Of a DNA stretch of 47,087 nucleotides, positions 31,265 to 41,161 are shown one piece after another (the stretch's first letter is position 1; the number at the start of each line of letters is the position of its first letter). The DNA is from UBA9653 sp014859835. Lineage in GTDB: Archaea; Thermoplasmatota; Thermoplasmata; UBA10834. The notes beneath the pieces are model-generated. The model was not told where the DNA came from, made no database searches, and worked only from the letters and a program-made list of their open reading frames with translations. A program made the position numbers and the translations under genes. The stretch is taken from contig JACZKW010000027.1 in NCBI GenBank assembly GCA_014859835.1, forward strand, positions 1 through 47,087. The letters run 5' to 3'.

Positions 31265-32470
31265 ATGAAGGCTATGGTTCTAGGAATAGGAGCAGTGGGC
31301 TCCGTCACCGCTGGGATACTCGCCAATTCCAACGAGTATGATAAGGTGGTCCTCGCCGATATCGATTTCGAGAAGGCGAAGAAGGCGGAGAAGAAGATTT
31401 CGAATGACAAGGTCACGGCAAAGAAGGTCGACGCATCCGATGTAGACGGCATGGTTCTGGCTTTCGAAGGGATCGATCTGGTCATGAACGGCGTGATCCC
31501 GCGGTTCAACTACAAGATCATGGACGCTTGCGTGCAAGCCAAGGCAAACTATGCAGACATGGCATGGGACGTCGCACTCGATGATACACCAGCGGGGGAA
31601 GTCATCCAGAAACCGCCGGTCTGGCATTCACTGAAGAAGGACGCGGCATTCAAGGAAGCAGGACTTGCTGGAATGATCGGATTGGGTTGCGACCCCGGGC
31701 TGTCGAACATCTTCGCGAGGATGGCAGCGGACAGGATGGACAAGGTCAAGGAGATACTCGTAAGGGACGGGGATAACGGATATGTCGAAGGATATGATTT
31801 CGCACCACTCTGGTCACCAGAGACGCTAATCGAAGAGGTGTTGATGCCTGCGACATACTACGCCGAGGGTGCGTACCGCAAGCTTCCGCCGTTCAGTGGC
31901 AAGGAGAAGTTCAGCTTCCCAGACCCGGTGGGAGACCTCAACATCTACAATGTCGACCACGAGGAGCAGGAGACTCTTCCGACATTCATAGGAGAGGTCC
32001 TGGGCAAGGGCTGTGACTACTGTGATTTCAAGATAGCTCTCGGAGACGAGTATGTCGATGCGATCAAGATGCTCGGTAAGCTCGGATTGGACTCACCCGA
32101 GAAGATAAACGTCAAGGGAGTGAAGGTCGCGCCAAGGGATGTCGTCGCAGCCGTTCTGCCGGACCCGTCGACTATCGGAGACAAGGCGAAGGGGGATTGC
32201 GCCATCGGCAGCGCAGTCAAGGGAGAGAAAGATGGCAAGGACGTGGGTTACTTCATATGGACCCAGCTGAACCATGAGGATACGTACAAGAGATACGGGC
32301 ACAGTGCGACCGCATACTCGGTAGGTGTTCCTCTTGCAATCGCAGGAATACTCTTCGCCCAGGGCAAGATAACCCAGAAGGGAGTGTTCCCGCCGGAGAT
32401 GCTGGACCCGGAGCCTTTCGTCGAGATGCTACCGAAGTTCGGCATGAACTGCTTCGAGAAGAAACTCTGA
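31265..32470 (+). CDS. Saccharopine dehydrogenase-like oxidoreductase
   Basis: The 401 aa protein begins with a Rossmann fold (MVLGIGAVGSVTAGILA; D at the end of strand 2 in LADIDFEKA suggests NAD). Its catalytic domain has GLGCDPGLSNIFARMAADRMD and a Tyr/Trp-rich C-terminus. This is the Lys9/COG1748 family, which includes saccharopine, carboxynorspermidine and lysine 6-dehydrogenases. I cannot choose a substrate. The frame starts at 31208, but TATA position and the Rossmann strand favour ATG 31265. It stands alone and ends at a clear terminator. Confidence 0.8.
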   Translation: MKAMVLGIGAVGSVTAGILANSNEYDKVVLADIDFEKAKKAEKKISNDKVTAKKVDASDVDGMVLAFEGIDLVMNGVIPRFNYKIMDACVQAKANYADMAWDVALDDTPAGEVIQKPPVWHSLKKDAAFKEAGLAGMIGLGCDPGLSNIFARMAADRMDKVKEILVRDGDNGYVEGYDFAPLWSPETLIEEVLMPATYYAEGAYRKLPPFSGKEKFSFPDPVGDLNIYNVDHEEQETLPTFIGEVLGKGCDYCDFKIALGDEYVDAIKMLGKLGLDSPEKINVKGVKVAPRDVVAAVLPDPSTIGDKAKGDCAIGSAVKGEKDGKDVGYFIWTQLNHEDTYKRYGHSATAYSVGVPLAIAGILFAQGKITQKGVFPPEMLDPEPFVEMLPKFGMNCFEKKL

Positions 32471-32484
32471 TTCAGAAAAACAAC

Positions 32485-32522
32485 GCAGAAGGTCGCTGAC
32501 CTTCTGCACAAATGATTTTTTA
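32485..32522 (+). terminator. Intrinsic-type terminator
   Basis: GCAGAAGGTC-GCT-GACCTTCTGC is a perfect 10-bp stem with a 3-nt loop, 15 bases after the stop of the preceding gene, followed by a run of six T (32516-32521). Confidence 0.7.
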
Positions 32523-32592
32523 TCCATCAAGATTCCAGATGGTTTCGGTTTTCAGAATCCACAATATAGTTGATAAGCATTAGGCATCCGCG

Positions 32593-33810
32593 ATGAATGA
32601 GGGCGACAAGAGAATCCGAAGGTTCTACATCTTCAGAGCAGTCACATCATTCTCGCTCTGGATACCATTCTGGAGCCTATGGGCTTACAAGAACCTCGAC
32701 AGCCTATTCCTACTAACGGTCGTCGATGCCGTGTTCTGGAGCACGATAATCATCTTCCAGTTGCCGGCTGGACTTCTGGGCGACAAATTCGGGAGAAAGG
32801 CGGTCCTATTCACAGGAGAGATACTATTCTCCGTTGGAGTCCTGGCATTCGGGCTCAGCAACTCATTCGAAGAATACCTCATATCCAATGTGGTATGGGC
32901 GCTGGGAGTGTGCTTCCTCATCAGCGGGGATACGCCGTTCCTCTATGATACCCTCCTCGAGCTGGACAGAGGTGCCGACTTCATACATATCATGGGGACC
33001 GCGAACGCCGTTATGTTCATGACGAGCGCAGCTGCATGCGCGGTCGGGGGATTCATCGTCTCCGTGACGGATAGGATAGAACTGACGCTCATCATCGCAT
33101 CATTAGTCGCGATAACTGGCACGTTCACCGTGGTCTTCCTGAGAGAGCCAAAGGTAGACCGGAGGTTCCAACAATCATATCGGGCTCAGCTCGGCACGGG
33201 AGTCAAACAGGTCCTCAAATCCAAGCCAATCATGGTGCTCATCCTTTTCCAGATAGTACTCGAGTTGGGCATCTATGTGATGATGATCTTCAGATCGGTC
33301 TACATGAACGTGCAGCTACGTCTCAGCTTCCTGGAGATCGGGTTGTTCTTTGCAAGCTTCGCAATAGTCGGAGGACTGTTCACGAGACTGGCTGGCAGGA
33401 TCGAGGGGTGGCTCAAGGAAAAGCGCACGCTTCTGTTCATGTTCGTCACCATGATATTCTCGTTCGCAGTCGTGTTCTTGGTCAGATCTTCGGTAGCTGT
33501 CTCCACTCAGTACCTGATGTACATAATAACCGGATTGCAGGCACCGATCATTAACGGGTACATCAACCGCCTGGTGGACTCATCTCATCGTTCGACAATA
33601 ATGGGCATAGCTAGCATGATGTTCACCGCCATGGTCGTGATAGTCGAGGTATCCATAGGATGGATAGCATCCATATGGGGACTGGAGGAGAGCCTATTGG
33701 TATTGGCGCTGGCGGTCACACCCGTTGGAATACTTCTGTTGTACTTCTGGAACAAAGAGGTCGATAAGTTCATGAGGAAACCGGTGAAGCTGAACGCTCC
33801 TCAAGGGTGA
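32593..33810 (+). CDS. MFS transporter
   Basis: The 405 aa protein has about twelve membrane helices. The loop between helices 2 and 3 carries the MFS signature GLLGDKFGRKAVLF (about residues 57-70). A central cytoplasmic loop follows helix 6 (REPKVDRRFQQSYRAQ). The substrate is not readable. A TATA-like AATATAG at 32563-32569 predicts a start at about 32591, so the message is probably leaderless. It has no operon partner. Confidence 0.88.
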   Translation: MNEGDKRIRRFYIFRAVTSFSLWIPFWSLWAYKNLDSLFLLTVVDAVFWSTIIIFQLPAGLLGDKFGRKAVLFTGEILFSVGVLAFGLSNSFEEYLISNVVWALGVCFLISGDTPFLYDTLLELDRGADFIHIMGTANAVMFMTSAAACAVGGFIVSVTDRIELTLIIASLVAITGTFTVVFLREPKVDRRFQQSYRAQLGTGVKQVLKSKPIMVLILFQIVLELGIYVMMIFRSVYMNVQLRLSFLEIGLFFASFAIVGGLFTRLAGRIEGWLKEKRTLLFMFVTMIFSFAVVFLVRSSVAVSTQYLMYIITGLQAPIINGYINRLVDSSHRSTIMGIASMMFTAMVVIVEVSIGWIASIWGLEESLLVLALAVTPVGILLLYFWNKEVDKFMRKPVKLNAPQG

Positions 33811-33932
33811 GAATCCTTAACCACATGGCAGACCCTCATTTCGAGTGTAAAAAATGGGGGGAGAAATGTAAAAAAAATGAACGATGACGTCGTAGTTAAA
33901 CGTTATCATTATCGATATTGATAAATTTCATT

Positions 33933-33954
33933 TCGCAAGAAAACGGACTTGCGA
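33933..33954 (-). terminator. Terminator-like hairpin after ppsA
   Basis: TCGCAAG and CTTGCGA form a perfect 7-bp stem with an 8-nt loop, nine bases after the ppsA stop on the minus strand, followed by AT-rich DNA. Confidence 0.5.
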
Positions 33955-33962
33955 CAATAGAT

Positions 33963-36404
33963 TCACTTCTTCGCTTCGAGCATCTTCTCCTTCTCAGCGA
34001 CCACGAGCCTCGTGCGTATGACAGTATCCGAATTGAGCGACATGCTATCTATGCCGCACTCGACCAGGAACTCTGCGAACTCCGGGAAATCGGACGGCGC
34101 CTGACCGCAGATGCCGATCTTCTTGCCCTTCGCCTTCACGGTCTTGATCACGCTGGATATCATCATCTTCACCGCGGGGCTTCTTTCATCGTAAAGCCCA
34201 GAGACCAACTCGGAGTCGCGGTCCAGCCCCAACATCAGCTGCGTGAGGTCGTTCGAACCAATTGAGAAACCGTCGAACACCTCGGCGAACTCGTCTGCCA
34301 GCACGACATTGGACGGTATCTCGCACATGACATAGACTTCTAGACCCATCTGCCCCTGCTCAAGCCCGAATTCTTTCATTGTCTTTATGACCTTGCGACC
34401 CTCATCAGGAGTTCTGCAGAACGGGACCATCACTTTCACGTTGGTCAGACCTTTCTTCTCGCGCACCTGCTTCAGGGCCATGCACTCAAGTCGGAACGCT
34501 GGCTTGAACTTCGGATCGTAGAACCTCGAGGCTCCGCGCCAACCGATCATAGGATTAGATTCCACAGGCTCGTAGAACTTCCCTCCGATGAGGTTGGCAT
34601 ATTCGTTCGACTTGAAATCCGATAGACGCACGATCACATCCCGCGGGTAGAAGGTGGCAGCGATCTTGCCAATGCCCCATGCGAGCTTGTCGAGGAAGAA
34701 TTCATCTTTGCGATCGTAACCGTGAGTCCTCTCCTCTATCAACTCCACTGCTTTCGCAGCCTCGAGATCGTGAGCCGCACGTTCCTTGAGCTTGTCGAAT
34801 TCGATGAGCGCGAGAGGATGTATCCCTATGTGCGAGGCGATGATGACCTCCAGTCGAGCAAGACCAACACCGTCGCAAGGAATCTGACCCTGCGTGAACA
34901 CATGCTCCGGAACCGCGACGTTCATCATTATCTTGGTGCGGGTCGTCGGCATGTTCTTGAGGTTGATACGGTCCACTCGGAAGTTCAGGTCACCCTCATA
35001 GACTCGGCCTTCACCTTCAGAAGTGTCGACTGTCACGAACTGGCCGTCTCGAAGTGTAGAAGTGGCGTTCCCTGAACCGATGATGCAAGGAATCCCGAGC
35101 TCTCTTGAGACAATAGCAGCATGGCAGGTACGGCCACCTCGGTCGGTGACGATCGCAGATGCAATCCTCATTATCGGCTCCCAATCAGGGTCGGTCTTGT
35201 CCGTGACAAGCACCTCACCCTTTCTGAACTCCGATATCTCGTAGGCGCTCTCCAGGACGTTGACCTTGCCCTTGCCGATCTTTGAACCGACGGCCTCACC
35301 TGTGAGAAGGATTTTGCTATCGCCTTCCAGAACGTATGTCTCGAGGACGTTCGCCGGTTTCGATGCGTGGACCGTCTCAGGCCTGGCCTGGACGATGTAG
35401 AGTTCGCCAGTGATGCCATCCTTCGCCCATTCGATGTCCATGGGTTTCTTATAATGAGATTCGATGATGATCGACCACTCTGCGAGTTGCACGATCTCTG
35501 CGTCGTCCAGCACGAACCGCTGACGGTCCGCGACCGAGACTTCCGCATCCATCATCCCGCCTTTCGAAGCATAGATCAGCTTGTGCTGCTTGCTGCCAAG
35601 TTTCTTCTCGATGATCGGGTCTTCGAATTTGCCCAGCGAGGGTTTGAACACGTAGAACTGGTCAGGGTTCACCGCGCCCTGGACAATCATCTCGCCCAGT
35701 CCCCAGGAACCCGTTATGTATACGACCTTGTCGAATCCGCTCTCGGTATCCAGCGTGAACATGACTCCGGAGCAGGCCTTGTCACTCCGGACCATTCTCT
35801 GGACCCCGACGGAGAGCGCGTTATCCAGTTGGCTGAACCCCTTGTGAGCTCTGTAGGCGATCGCGCGGTCAGTGAAGAGGCTCGCGAAGCACTGTTTGAC
35901 GGCTCTGAGAATATTCGCCTCTCCACGGACATTGAGAATCGTCTCGTGCTGTCCCGCGAACGATGCGCCATCTAAGTCCTCGGATGTAGCGCTCGATCGT
36001 ATCGCCACGCTGGGATTATCCATATGAAGGCGTCTCCCCAACTCCCAATAACCATACTCGATCTCCCTGCGGATATTCTCGGGGAATTCCGCCTCGAGGA
36101 ACCCCTTACGCACCTTCGAGCCACGAGCAGCCACATCGCTCGGGTCATCAGGATCTATTCCTTCGAGAATGGTCTTGATCTTCTCCTCGAGGCGCGCGGC
36201 ACTCACGAATTCATTGAATGATTTGGTAGTGACTGCAAAACCTTCCGGGACTCTAATGCCGTTGCTAGTAAGGTGCCTCAGCATCTCGCCCAAAGATGCG
36301 TTCTTGCCGCCCACCCTGTCGATATCCTTGAGGCCTATCTGATCGAACCACAGCACGTGCTCATTGGTCCTTTTCTCTGAGTTATTGGCCCCCATCGGCA
36401 TCAT
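33963..36404 (-). CDS. ppsA: Phosphoenolpyruvate synthase
   Basis: The enzyme (813 aa) makes PEP from pyruvate and ATP for gluconeogenesis. The N-terminal ATP-grasp domain starts VGGKNASLGEML. The phospho-His is in DRGGRTCHAAIVSRELGIPCIIG. The C-terminal TIM barrel has SNDLTQLMLGLDRD and the catalytic Cys in GICGQAPSDFPEF. The ORF is open to 36473, but GGGCGGGG lies just before ATG 36404 (ATG 36395 is also possible). It fits a heterotroph that grows on amino acids or peptides. A hairpin follows the stop. Confidence 0.95.
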   Translation of the reverse strand: MMPMGANNSEKRTNEHVLWFDQIGLKDIDRVGGKNASLGEMLRHLTSNGIRVPEGFAVTTKSFNEFVSAARLEEKIKTILEGIDPDDPSDVAARGSKVRKGFLEAEFPENIRREIEYGYWELGRRLHMDNPSVAIRSSATSEDLDGASFAGQHETILNVRGEANILRAVKQCFASLFTDRAIAYRAHKGFSQLDNALSVGVQRMVRSDKACSGVMFTLDTESGFDKVVYITGSWGLGEMIVQGAVNPDQFYVFKPSLGKFEDPIIEKKLGSKQHKLIYASKGGMMDAEVSVADRQRFVLDDAEIVQLAEWSIIIESHYKKPMDIEWAKDGITGELYIVQARPETVHASKPANVLETYVLEGDSKILLTGEAVGSKIGKGKVNVLESAYEISEFRKGEVLVTDKTDPDWEPIMRIASAIVTDRGGRTCHAAIVSRELGIPCIIGSGNATSTLRDGQFVTVDTSEGEGRVYEGDLNFRVDRINLKNMPTTRTKIMMNVAVPEHVFTQGQIPCDGVGLARLEVIIASHIGIHPLALIEFDKLKERAAHDLEAAKAVELIEERTHGYDRKDEFFLDKLAWGIGKIAATFYPRDVIVRLSDFKSNEYANLIGGKFYEPVESNPMIGWRGASRFYDPKFKPAFRLECMALKQVREKKGLTNVKVMVPFCRTPDEGRKVIKTMKEFGLEQGQMGLEVYVMCEIPSNVVLADEFAEVFDGFSIGSNDLTQLMLGLDRDSELVSGLYDERSPAVKMMISSVIKTVKAKGKKIGICGQAPSDFPEFAEFLVECGIDSMSLNSDTVIRTRLVVAEKEKMLEAKK

Positions 36405-36771
36405 TTGCCCCGCCCGAAGCAGATTCTCGCCAGACGCTCGGTCAATACCCCGCAAATACGCAAACTCCATCACCTTCTATATGCGACCTGCGAGCTCGTC
36501 CAAGCAACTCCGAACACGTCTGTCAACCCCCGGTCCCGTAACCAGGTTCTCCACGGAATCGCTTGCGATACTGGGATAAATGCCGAGGGGTTAATAACAT
36601 TTCCCAGATACAGCGCGAGACCGGAAGGAAAGCGGCGTGATTCGTATCATCGATGCAGAGCGAGGCATGCATAATTCTGTGCACCATGTGGGCGCTTGTC
36701 GACATCTCTCGACCCATTCTGAGCAAACGAATTATGCAACGTCCGCGTTTCCAGCATTCGGAGAATGAGCC
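36405..36771. other. Divergent intergenic region, ppsA/glycosyltransferase
   Basis: The 367 bases hold no supported gene. A minus-strand TATA-like CATATAGA lies near 36476-36484 (for ppsA) and a plus-strand AATTATG near 36730 (for the glycosyltransferase). No repeat or RNA gene is seen. Confidence 0.4.
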
Positions 36772-37875
36772 GTGAAAGTCGCGATGCTGACTTACAGCAC
36801 GAGAGCGAGAGGAGGCGTCGTCCACGCCCTCAAGTTGGCAGAAAGACTCCAACGAAAGGGTGCGGATGTGCGACTCTATTCACTTGCTCGTGACAACGAC
36901 CTATCTGCACGCGAAGGATATCATAGAGATGTGGAAGTGCCGTTTGAAATCATCCCATATCTCTGGCATCCAGATCTGATGACGAGATTGGAGAACATGA
37001 TCTCGGCATATACATCAAATCTGCCGGTGGACGCTGACATCTATCATGCCCAGGATTGCGTGGGCGGGACTGCGCTCATGAGGATGAAGAATGATGGCGA
37101 CATCTCAGCACCGATCTTCAGAACCATTCATCACGTGGACGATTTCGCCGAACCAATGCTATTCGAGTTCGAGAAGCGAGCGGTCGCCAATGCAGACCAC
37201 AGGTTCGTGGTCTCTCAATACTGGAAGGATGTGCTCAAGAAAGAATACGGATACGACTCGATCATAACCTATAACGGACTTGACGCGGAGGATTTCGCAA
37301 CTATCCCGGAGAGGATATCCACCGCACCAACAGTACTCTTCGTAGGCGGCCTCGAACCGCGCAAAGGCCTTGAACATCTGTTCCTGGCGATGGAGCGCGT
37401 GAGCAAGGATCATCCAAATGCAAGATTGGTCGCGGTGGCCAAGGCAGGCTTCCGCGGAGTAGACAATGCATCCTGGTTCGAGACACTGGCGGATAGGGCA
37501 GGAATAAGAGATAGAGTGACAATGCTTGAGTCCGTAGAGCAGGAGGACCTGCTACAGCTCTATGCGAACTCCGACCTGATCGCGCTACCCTCGAGGAACG
37601 AAGGTTGGGGTCTTTCGCTGATGGAGGCGATGGCCTGCGGAAAGCCTGTGGTAGCGTCGAGGGTGGGAGGGATCCCCGAACTCGTCAGGGATGGTGTCGA
37701 TGGCATCCTTGCAGAACAGGGCGATGTCATATCCCTCGCCGAAGCCATATCCAGAATCCTTGAGGACTCGAGCCTGGCGGAGAAGCTGGGACAGGCTGGA
37801 AGAGACAGGATCAAGCAGTTCTCCTGGGACTCAGCCGCAGACATAGTCCTCGCAGAATATCGACGAGCGGTCTAG
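36772..37875 (+). CDS. GT4-family glycosyltransferase
   Basis: The GT-B enzyme (367 aa) transfers a sugar from a nucleotide donor. The N-terminus MLTYSTRARGGVVHALKLAERL resembles the MSMEG_0565-type branch. The donor domain has LFVGGLEPRKGLEHL and the EX7E motif EGWGLSLMEAMACGKPVVAS. There is no signal peptide or membrane helix. The start is GTG 36772 with GGAG twelve bases upstream. It shares a CTAG stop palindrome with the convergent peptidase gene. Acceptor and pathway are unknown. Confidence 0.88.
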   Translation: MKVAMLTYSTRARGGVVHALKLAERLQRKGADVRLYSLARDNDLSAREGYHRDVEVPFEIIPYLWHPDLMTRLENMISAYTSNLPVDADIYHAQDCVGGTALMRMKNDGDISAPIFRTIHHVDDFAEPMLFEFEKRAVANADHRFVVSQYWKDVLKKEYGYDSIITYNGLDAEDFATIPERISTAPTVLFVGGLEPRKGLEHLFLAMERVSKDHPNARLVAVAKAGFRGVDNASWFETLADRAGIRDRVTMLESVEQEDLLQLYANSDLIALPSRNEGWGLSLMEAMACGKPVVASRVGGIPELVRDGVDGILAEQGDVISLAEAISRILEDSSLAEKLGQAGRDRIKQFSWDSAADIVLAEYRRAV

Positions 37876-39311
37876 GATTGCGCGAAGCCGTCCATGAAAT
37901 GCACCATGAACTTCTCGGCTTCCGCAAGGCCAGCAACCTTCTTGTTCCCCTCGATCACCATGTACTCGTTCGGGCTGTGTGCCAGATCACTGTGACCGAT
38001 ACCGCTCATGGTGAACGGCAACTTGAGGAACTTGTTGAACACATAGAACGGCACTGCCCCTCCGCTGTTTGGCCAGATGTCTGGATCCTGGTCAAATGCC
38101 TTGAACGAACGGACGATCGATTGGACGACTGGTTCCATCACGCTCGCCCTGCAGCAATCATAGCCGGTGTCGACCTCGGTCAATTCGATGTCATTGTAAC
38201 CATGCGCAGCTAGATGCTTGCGGACGAGCGGGATCATGTCCTTCTTCTCTTGATCCGGGACGAGCCTGATGTCAATCTTGCATGTAACCTCGTGAGGCAG
38301 CACCGTCTTGGATCCCCGATCCATGTAACCGCCCCAGATGCCATCGAGGTTCAGGGTCGTGCTGTAGAGGAATTTCTTTATCAATGCCTCTTTGTCGTCC
38401 TCTGGCAACATGAACTTCTTCACCTTCATCCCCGACTTGAAAGCGCGTGAATCGAACCTCTTCGCGAGTTCCTTGATCAGCTCACCGTCCTCCTCGAGCG
38501 GAGGTGATATCTTGTCATGGAAGCCGTCGATTAGTATCTTGCTTCCGTTCTCAGCAGACATCGTGCCCAGTGCATCCACCAGCCTCCATACGGGACTGTC
38601 GACCCAAGCCTTGTGACTGCTGTGGATCCCGAACTCCTGCGGGCCTCTGCCCCACTTCTTGCCGGAGGATTTGAGTTCGAAATAGACCACACCTTTCACT
38701 CCGAGGTAAAGGTTCGAAGCTCCGTCTGAATCCTGGCCGAAGAAAGGGAAATAACATGCATCCGCCTTCGACAGGCGCTTCTCATCATTCCTGACATAGA
38801 CTGGAAGGTTCGTGCTTCCCAGCTCCTCCTCGCCCTCAGCAACGAGAATCAGGTTCACGGGTGGTCGGCCCACCGATTTGTTGCACGCTTCGATCGAATT
38901 CAAGAAAGCAGCAAGCGGACCCTTTGTGTTGTCAGCGCCACGGTTCACGATAGCCTTCACCTTGCCTGAAGGCAACTTCTTCTCCACGATCTTCGCCTCC
39001 ATGGGAGGGTGGTCCCAACCGGGTTCGTTGAAAGGCATCGTGTCGTACATGAAGTAGCCGAGCAGAGTCTTGTCATAGGTCCCCTTGCACACACCATAGA
39101 CGATCGGATTTCCGTTCGTCTCGATGACCTCGACTTTGTCGCAGCCGACCTCCTCATAAAGCTTAGCGACGAGCTCTGCACATTCCACGATGCCCAGGCC
39201 CTCTTGGCTCGAACTGGGTTGCTTCAGCAAACGCCTGGTGCGGGCAATGTGTCCCTTTATGTTCTTATCGATACGCGCATAGACCTCGTCAAGCCTCTTT
39301 CCGCCGTCCAT
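37872..39311 (-). CDS. M20-family metallopeptidase (dipeptidase/carboxypeptidase)
   Basis: The 479 aa zinc peptidase shows YDTMPFNEPGWDHPP, RGADNTKGPLAAF (metal Asp) and AEGEEELGS (catalytic and metal Glu), then a dimerisation domain with KTVLPHEVTCKIDIRLVPDQ and a C-terminal SGIGHSDLAHSPNEYM with a metal His. The ORF is open to 39398 but those codons overlap the marC promoter; ATG 39311 is preferred. It would help recycle peptides inside the cell. Confidence 0.9.
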   Translation of the reverse strand: MDGGKRLDEVYARIDKNIKGHIARTRRLLKQPSSSQEGLGIVECAELVAKLYEEVGCDKVEVIETNGNPIVYGVCKGTYDKTLLGYFMYDTMPFNEPGWDHPPMEAKIVEKKLPSGKVKAIVNRGADNTKGPLAAFLNSIEACNKSVGRPPVNLILVAEGEEELGSTNLPVYVRNDEKRLSKADACYFPFFGQDSDGASNLYLGVKGVVYFELKSSGKKWGRGPQEFGIHSSHKAWVDSPVWRLVDALGTMSAENGSKILIDGFHDKISPPLEEDGELIKELAKRFDSRAFKSGMKVKKFMLPEDDKEALIKKFLYSTTLNLDGIWGGYMDRGSKTVLPHEVTCKIDIRLVPDQEKKDMIPLVRKHLAAHGYNDIELTEVDTGYDCCRASVMEPVVQSIVRSFKAFDQDPDIWPNSGGAVPFYVFNKFLKLPFTMSGIGHSDLAHSPNEYMVIEGNKKVAGLAEAEKFMVHFMDGFAQS

Positions 39312-39380
39312 GTCAATCAGAGAGGTATTATGACATCTTTCTGTAAAGAGTTTGCGAAGGTTGAGACGGGCCAAAGTCAA

Positions 39381-39390
39381 CATATACATG
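39381..39390 (+). promoter_or_regulatory. TATA box for marC
   Basis: CATATACATG is centred 25 bases before ATG 39410, predicting a leaderless transcript. Confidence 0.5.
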
Positions 39391-39409
39391 AAAGGCATGA
39401 CTTGATTTG

Positions 39410-40033
39410 ATGGCCCTCGACCTGCTAGTCGTGTTCATACCGATGTTCATCGTCATAGACCCATTCGGGGTTATTCCAGTCTATCTGGTGTTGACGAGGA
39501 GCATGGGGGCCGCTGCGAGAGCCAAGACCCTGAAATATTCGATGTTGTTCTCGACTTCGCTTCTGGTGGCCTTCGCTCTTGTCGGAAGCGCCATACTCGG
39601 TTATCTTTCCGTGTCGATAGATGCCCTCAGGATAGCAGGTGGACTCCTATTGCTCGTGATCGGTGTCATGATGCTGTACGAAGGAGACATACCTCGGTCA
39701 AGGAGAAAGGGTGCTGAGGAGGCAGACGATTCGCCACACGCACCTGAGGACGTCGCATTCGTGCCCCTAGGGACGCCAATGCTCGCAGGCCCAGGAGCCA
39801 TTTCCGTGGTCATAACGCTGACGGGGACAACACACATACCGAATGTCTTGATCGCCCTGCTTGCCGTGATGCTCATCATCGCGCTCATGCTATGGAAGGT
39901 CGACCTGGTCTTCAAGCTCATAGGCAACGCGGGCACGAGAGCTCTGACGAGGGTGATGGGGCTCATTACCTCCGCATACGCGGTGCAGATGATCCTGGAT
40001 GGTGTATCAGGGTACGCGACATCTATCGCATAG
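39410..40033 (+). CDS. MarC-family integral membrane protein
   Basis: The 207 aa protein has six predicted membrane helices, with the first repeat IDPFGVIPVYLVLTRSM and the second PLGTPMLAGPGAISVVITL typical of MarC/NAAT. A short charged loop (DIPRSRRKGAEEADD) links the halves. It was once linked to drug resistance, but transport of small amino acids is the better supported role in archaea. The TTG at 39407 precedes the likely ATG. It is monocistronic. Confidence 0.88.
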   Translation: MALDLLVVFIPMFIVIDPFGVIPVYLVLTRSMGAAARAKTLKYSMLFSTSLLVAFALVGSAILGYLSVSIDALRIAGGLLLLVIGVMMLYEGDIPRSRRKGAEEADDSPHAPEDVAFVPLGTPMLAGPGAISVVITLTGTTHIPNVLIALLAVMLIIALMLWKVDLVFKLIGNAGTRALTRVMGLITSAYAVQMILDGVSGYATSIA

Positions 40034-40212
40034 TCCAGCGAGGCCCGATCTCAGATATCTGGGCAGAGATCTTCTGACAGGCACAAATGGTCCCATTCCG
40101 ATTTTAAGAACGGTTCGAATAGAGGATACAGGAGTCCGTCTTCAGCATGATTTGGATGAAGAGAACATCCATTCATGTGGATAGCGCGAGGATGCCGGGA
40201 TAGGCCCTGTCC

Positions 40213-41124
40213 TCAAGTGTGCACGACCGGAGATTTGTCATCATCGCCTCCGCTCGAGGATACGAGGTAGATAGATGCCAGCACCAGTGCAGCACCGATG
40301 ATTGCCATCTCCATGAGGTTCTCATGGAGCAGAGTGAATGATATCAATAGAGCCGTGACGACTTCAAGGAGCATTATGGTGGCGGACGATGTCGCCGATA
40401 CCCCTTCAAGCCCCATCGCCCACAGCAATGTAGCGACCGATGTGCACGCGATGCCTAGATAGATTACTGCGGCCCATGCGTTCGGCTCGATCGTGAAATC
40501 CGCACCAGTCCCCGCGAGATACGCCAATGGAAAGATGAGCCATATTGTTGAGGTCGTGATGGCCGCAGTGGATATCTCGACAGCTGAGTACCTTGAGAGC
40601 ATCTTCTTGTTGAAGACGATGAAGAATGCCCAGCTCCAACCTGCCAGATAGACAAGCACGTCGCCTAAGAACTCGCTGCCAGTGAATGACAGGCCACCAT
40701 CTGAAGTGAGGAAGACTATGCCGATCATACCTGTTAAGATGCCCGCGATTTGGATCTTGTTCAATCGCTCCCTGAACGCGTAGAGCGAGACTATCGCGAC
40801 AGCGATGACATTTATATCCACCAGAAGCACAGTCTTGGAAGCAGTGGTCATGGTCAAGCCGACATATTGCGCTATGAATCCTCCCGCGTTGAATGCGCCG
40901 ATCAACCAGATCCAGGGATTCCTCAGGACCGAGAATGAGAATCTGCCCATGTAGATCACGATCGCGAGGGTCACGACCGATGCGAAGAGGAACCGCAGCC
41001 AGAGGAAGAGGACATCGTTCCCCACATAGGACAGACCCCATTTCACGCCAGGAAATGATGTGCCCCAGAGCAAGCTGGCAAGTACGGTCAGAATCACCGC
41101 GCTGCGTCTGTCCCTGATGGGCAT
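40213..41124 (-). CDS. EamA/DMT-superfamily transporter
   Basis: The 303 aa protein has ten predicted membrane helices in two EamA halves. The first begins LASLLWGTSFPGVKWGL and the second includes LAGWSWAFFIVFNKKML. A short acidic tail ends it. Substrate unknown (many export metabolites or amino acids). A TATA-like TTCTAATAGT at 41146-41155 is centred 25 bases before ATG 41124, so it is probably leaderless. The ORF's TTG at 41142 is rejected. Confidence 0.87.
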   Translation of the reverse strand: MPIRDRRSAVILTVLASLLWGTSFPGVKWGLSYVGNDVLFLWLRFLFASVVTLAIVIYMGRFSFSVLRNPWIWLIGAFNAGGFIAQYVGLTMTTASKTVLLVDINVIAVAIVSLYAFRERLNKIQIAGILTGMIGIVFLTSDGGLSFTGSEFLGDVLVYLAGWSWAFFIVFNKKMLSRYSAVEISTAAITTSTIWLIFPLAYLAGTGADFTIEPNAWAAVIYLGIACTSVATLLWAMGLEGVSATSSATIMLLEVVTALLISFTLLHENLMEMAIIGAALVLASIYLVSSSGGDDDKSPVVHT

Positions 41125-41161
41125 GGATAATCGAGATTGCAAGAGACTATTAGAACTCTAC

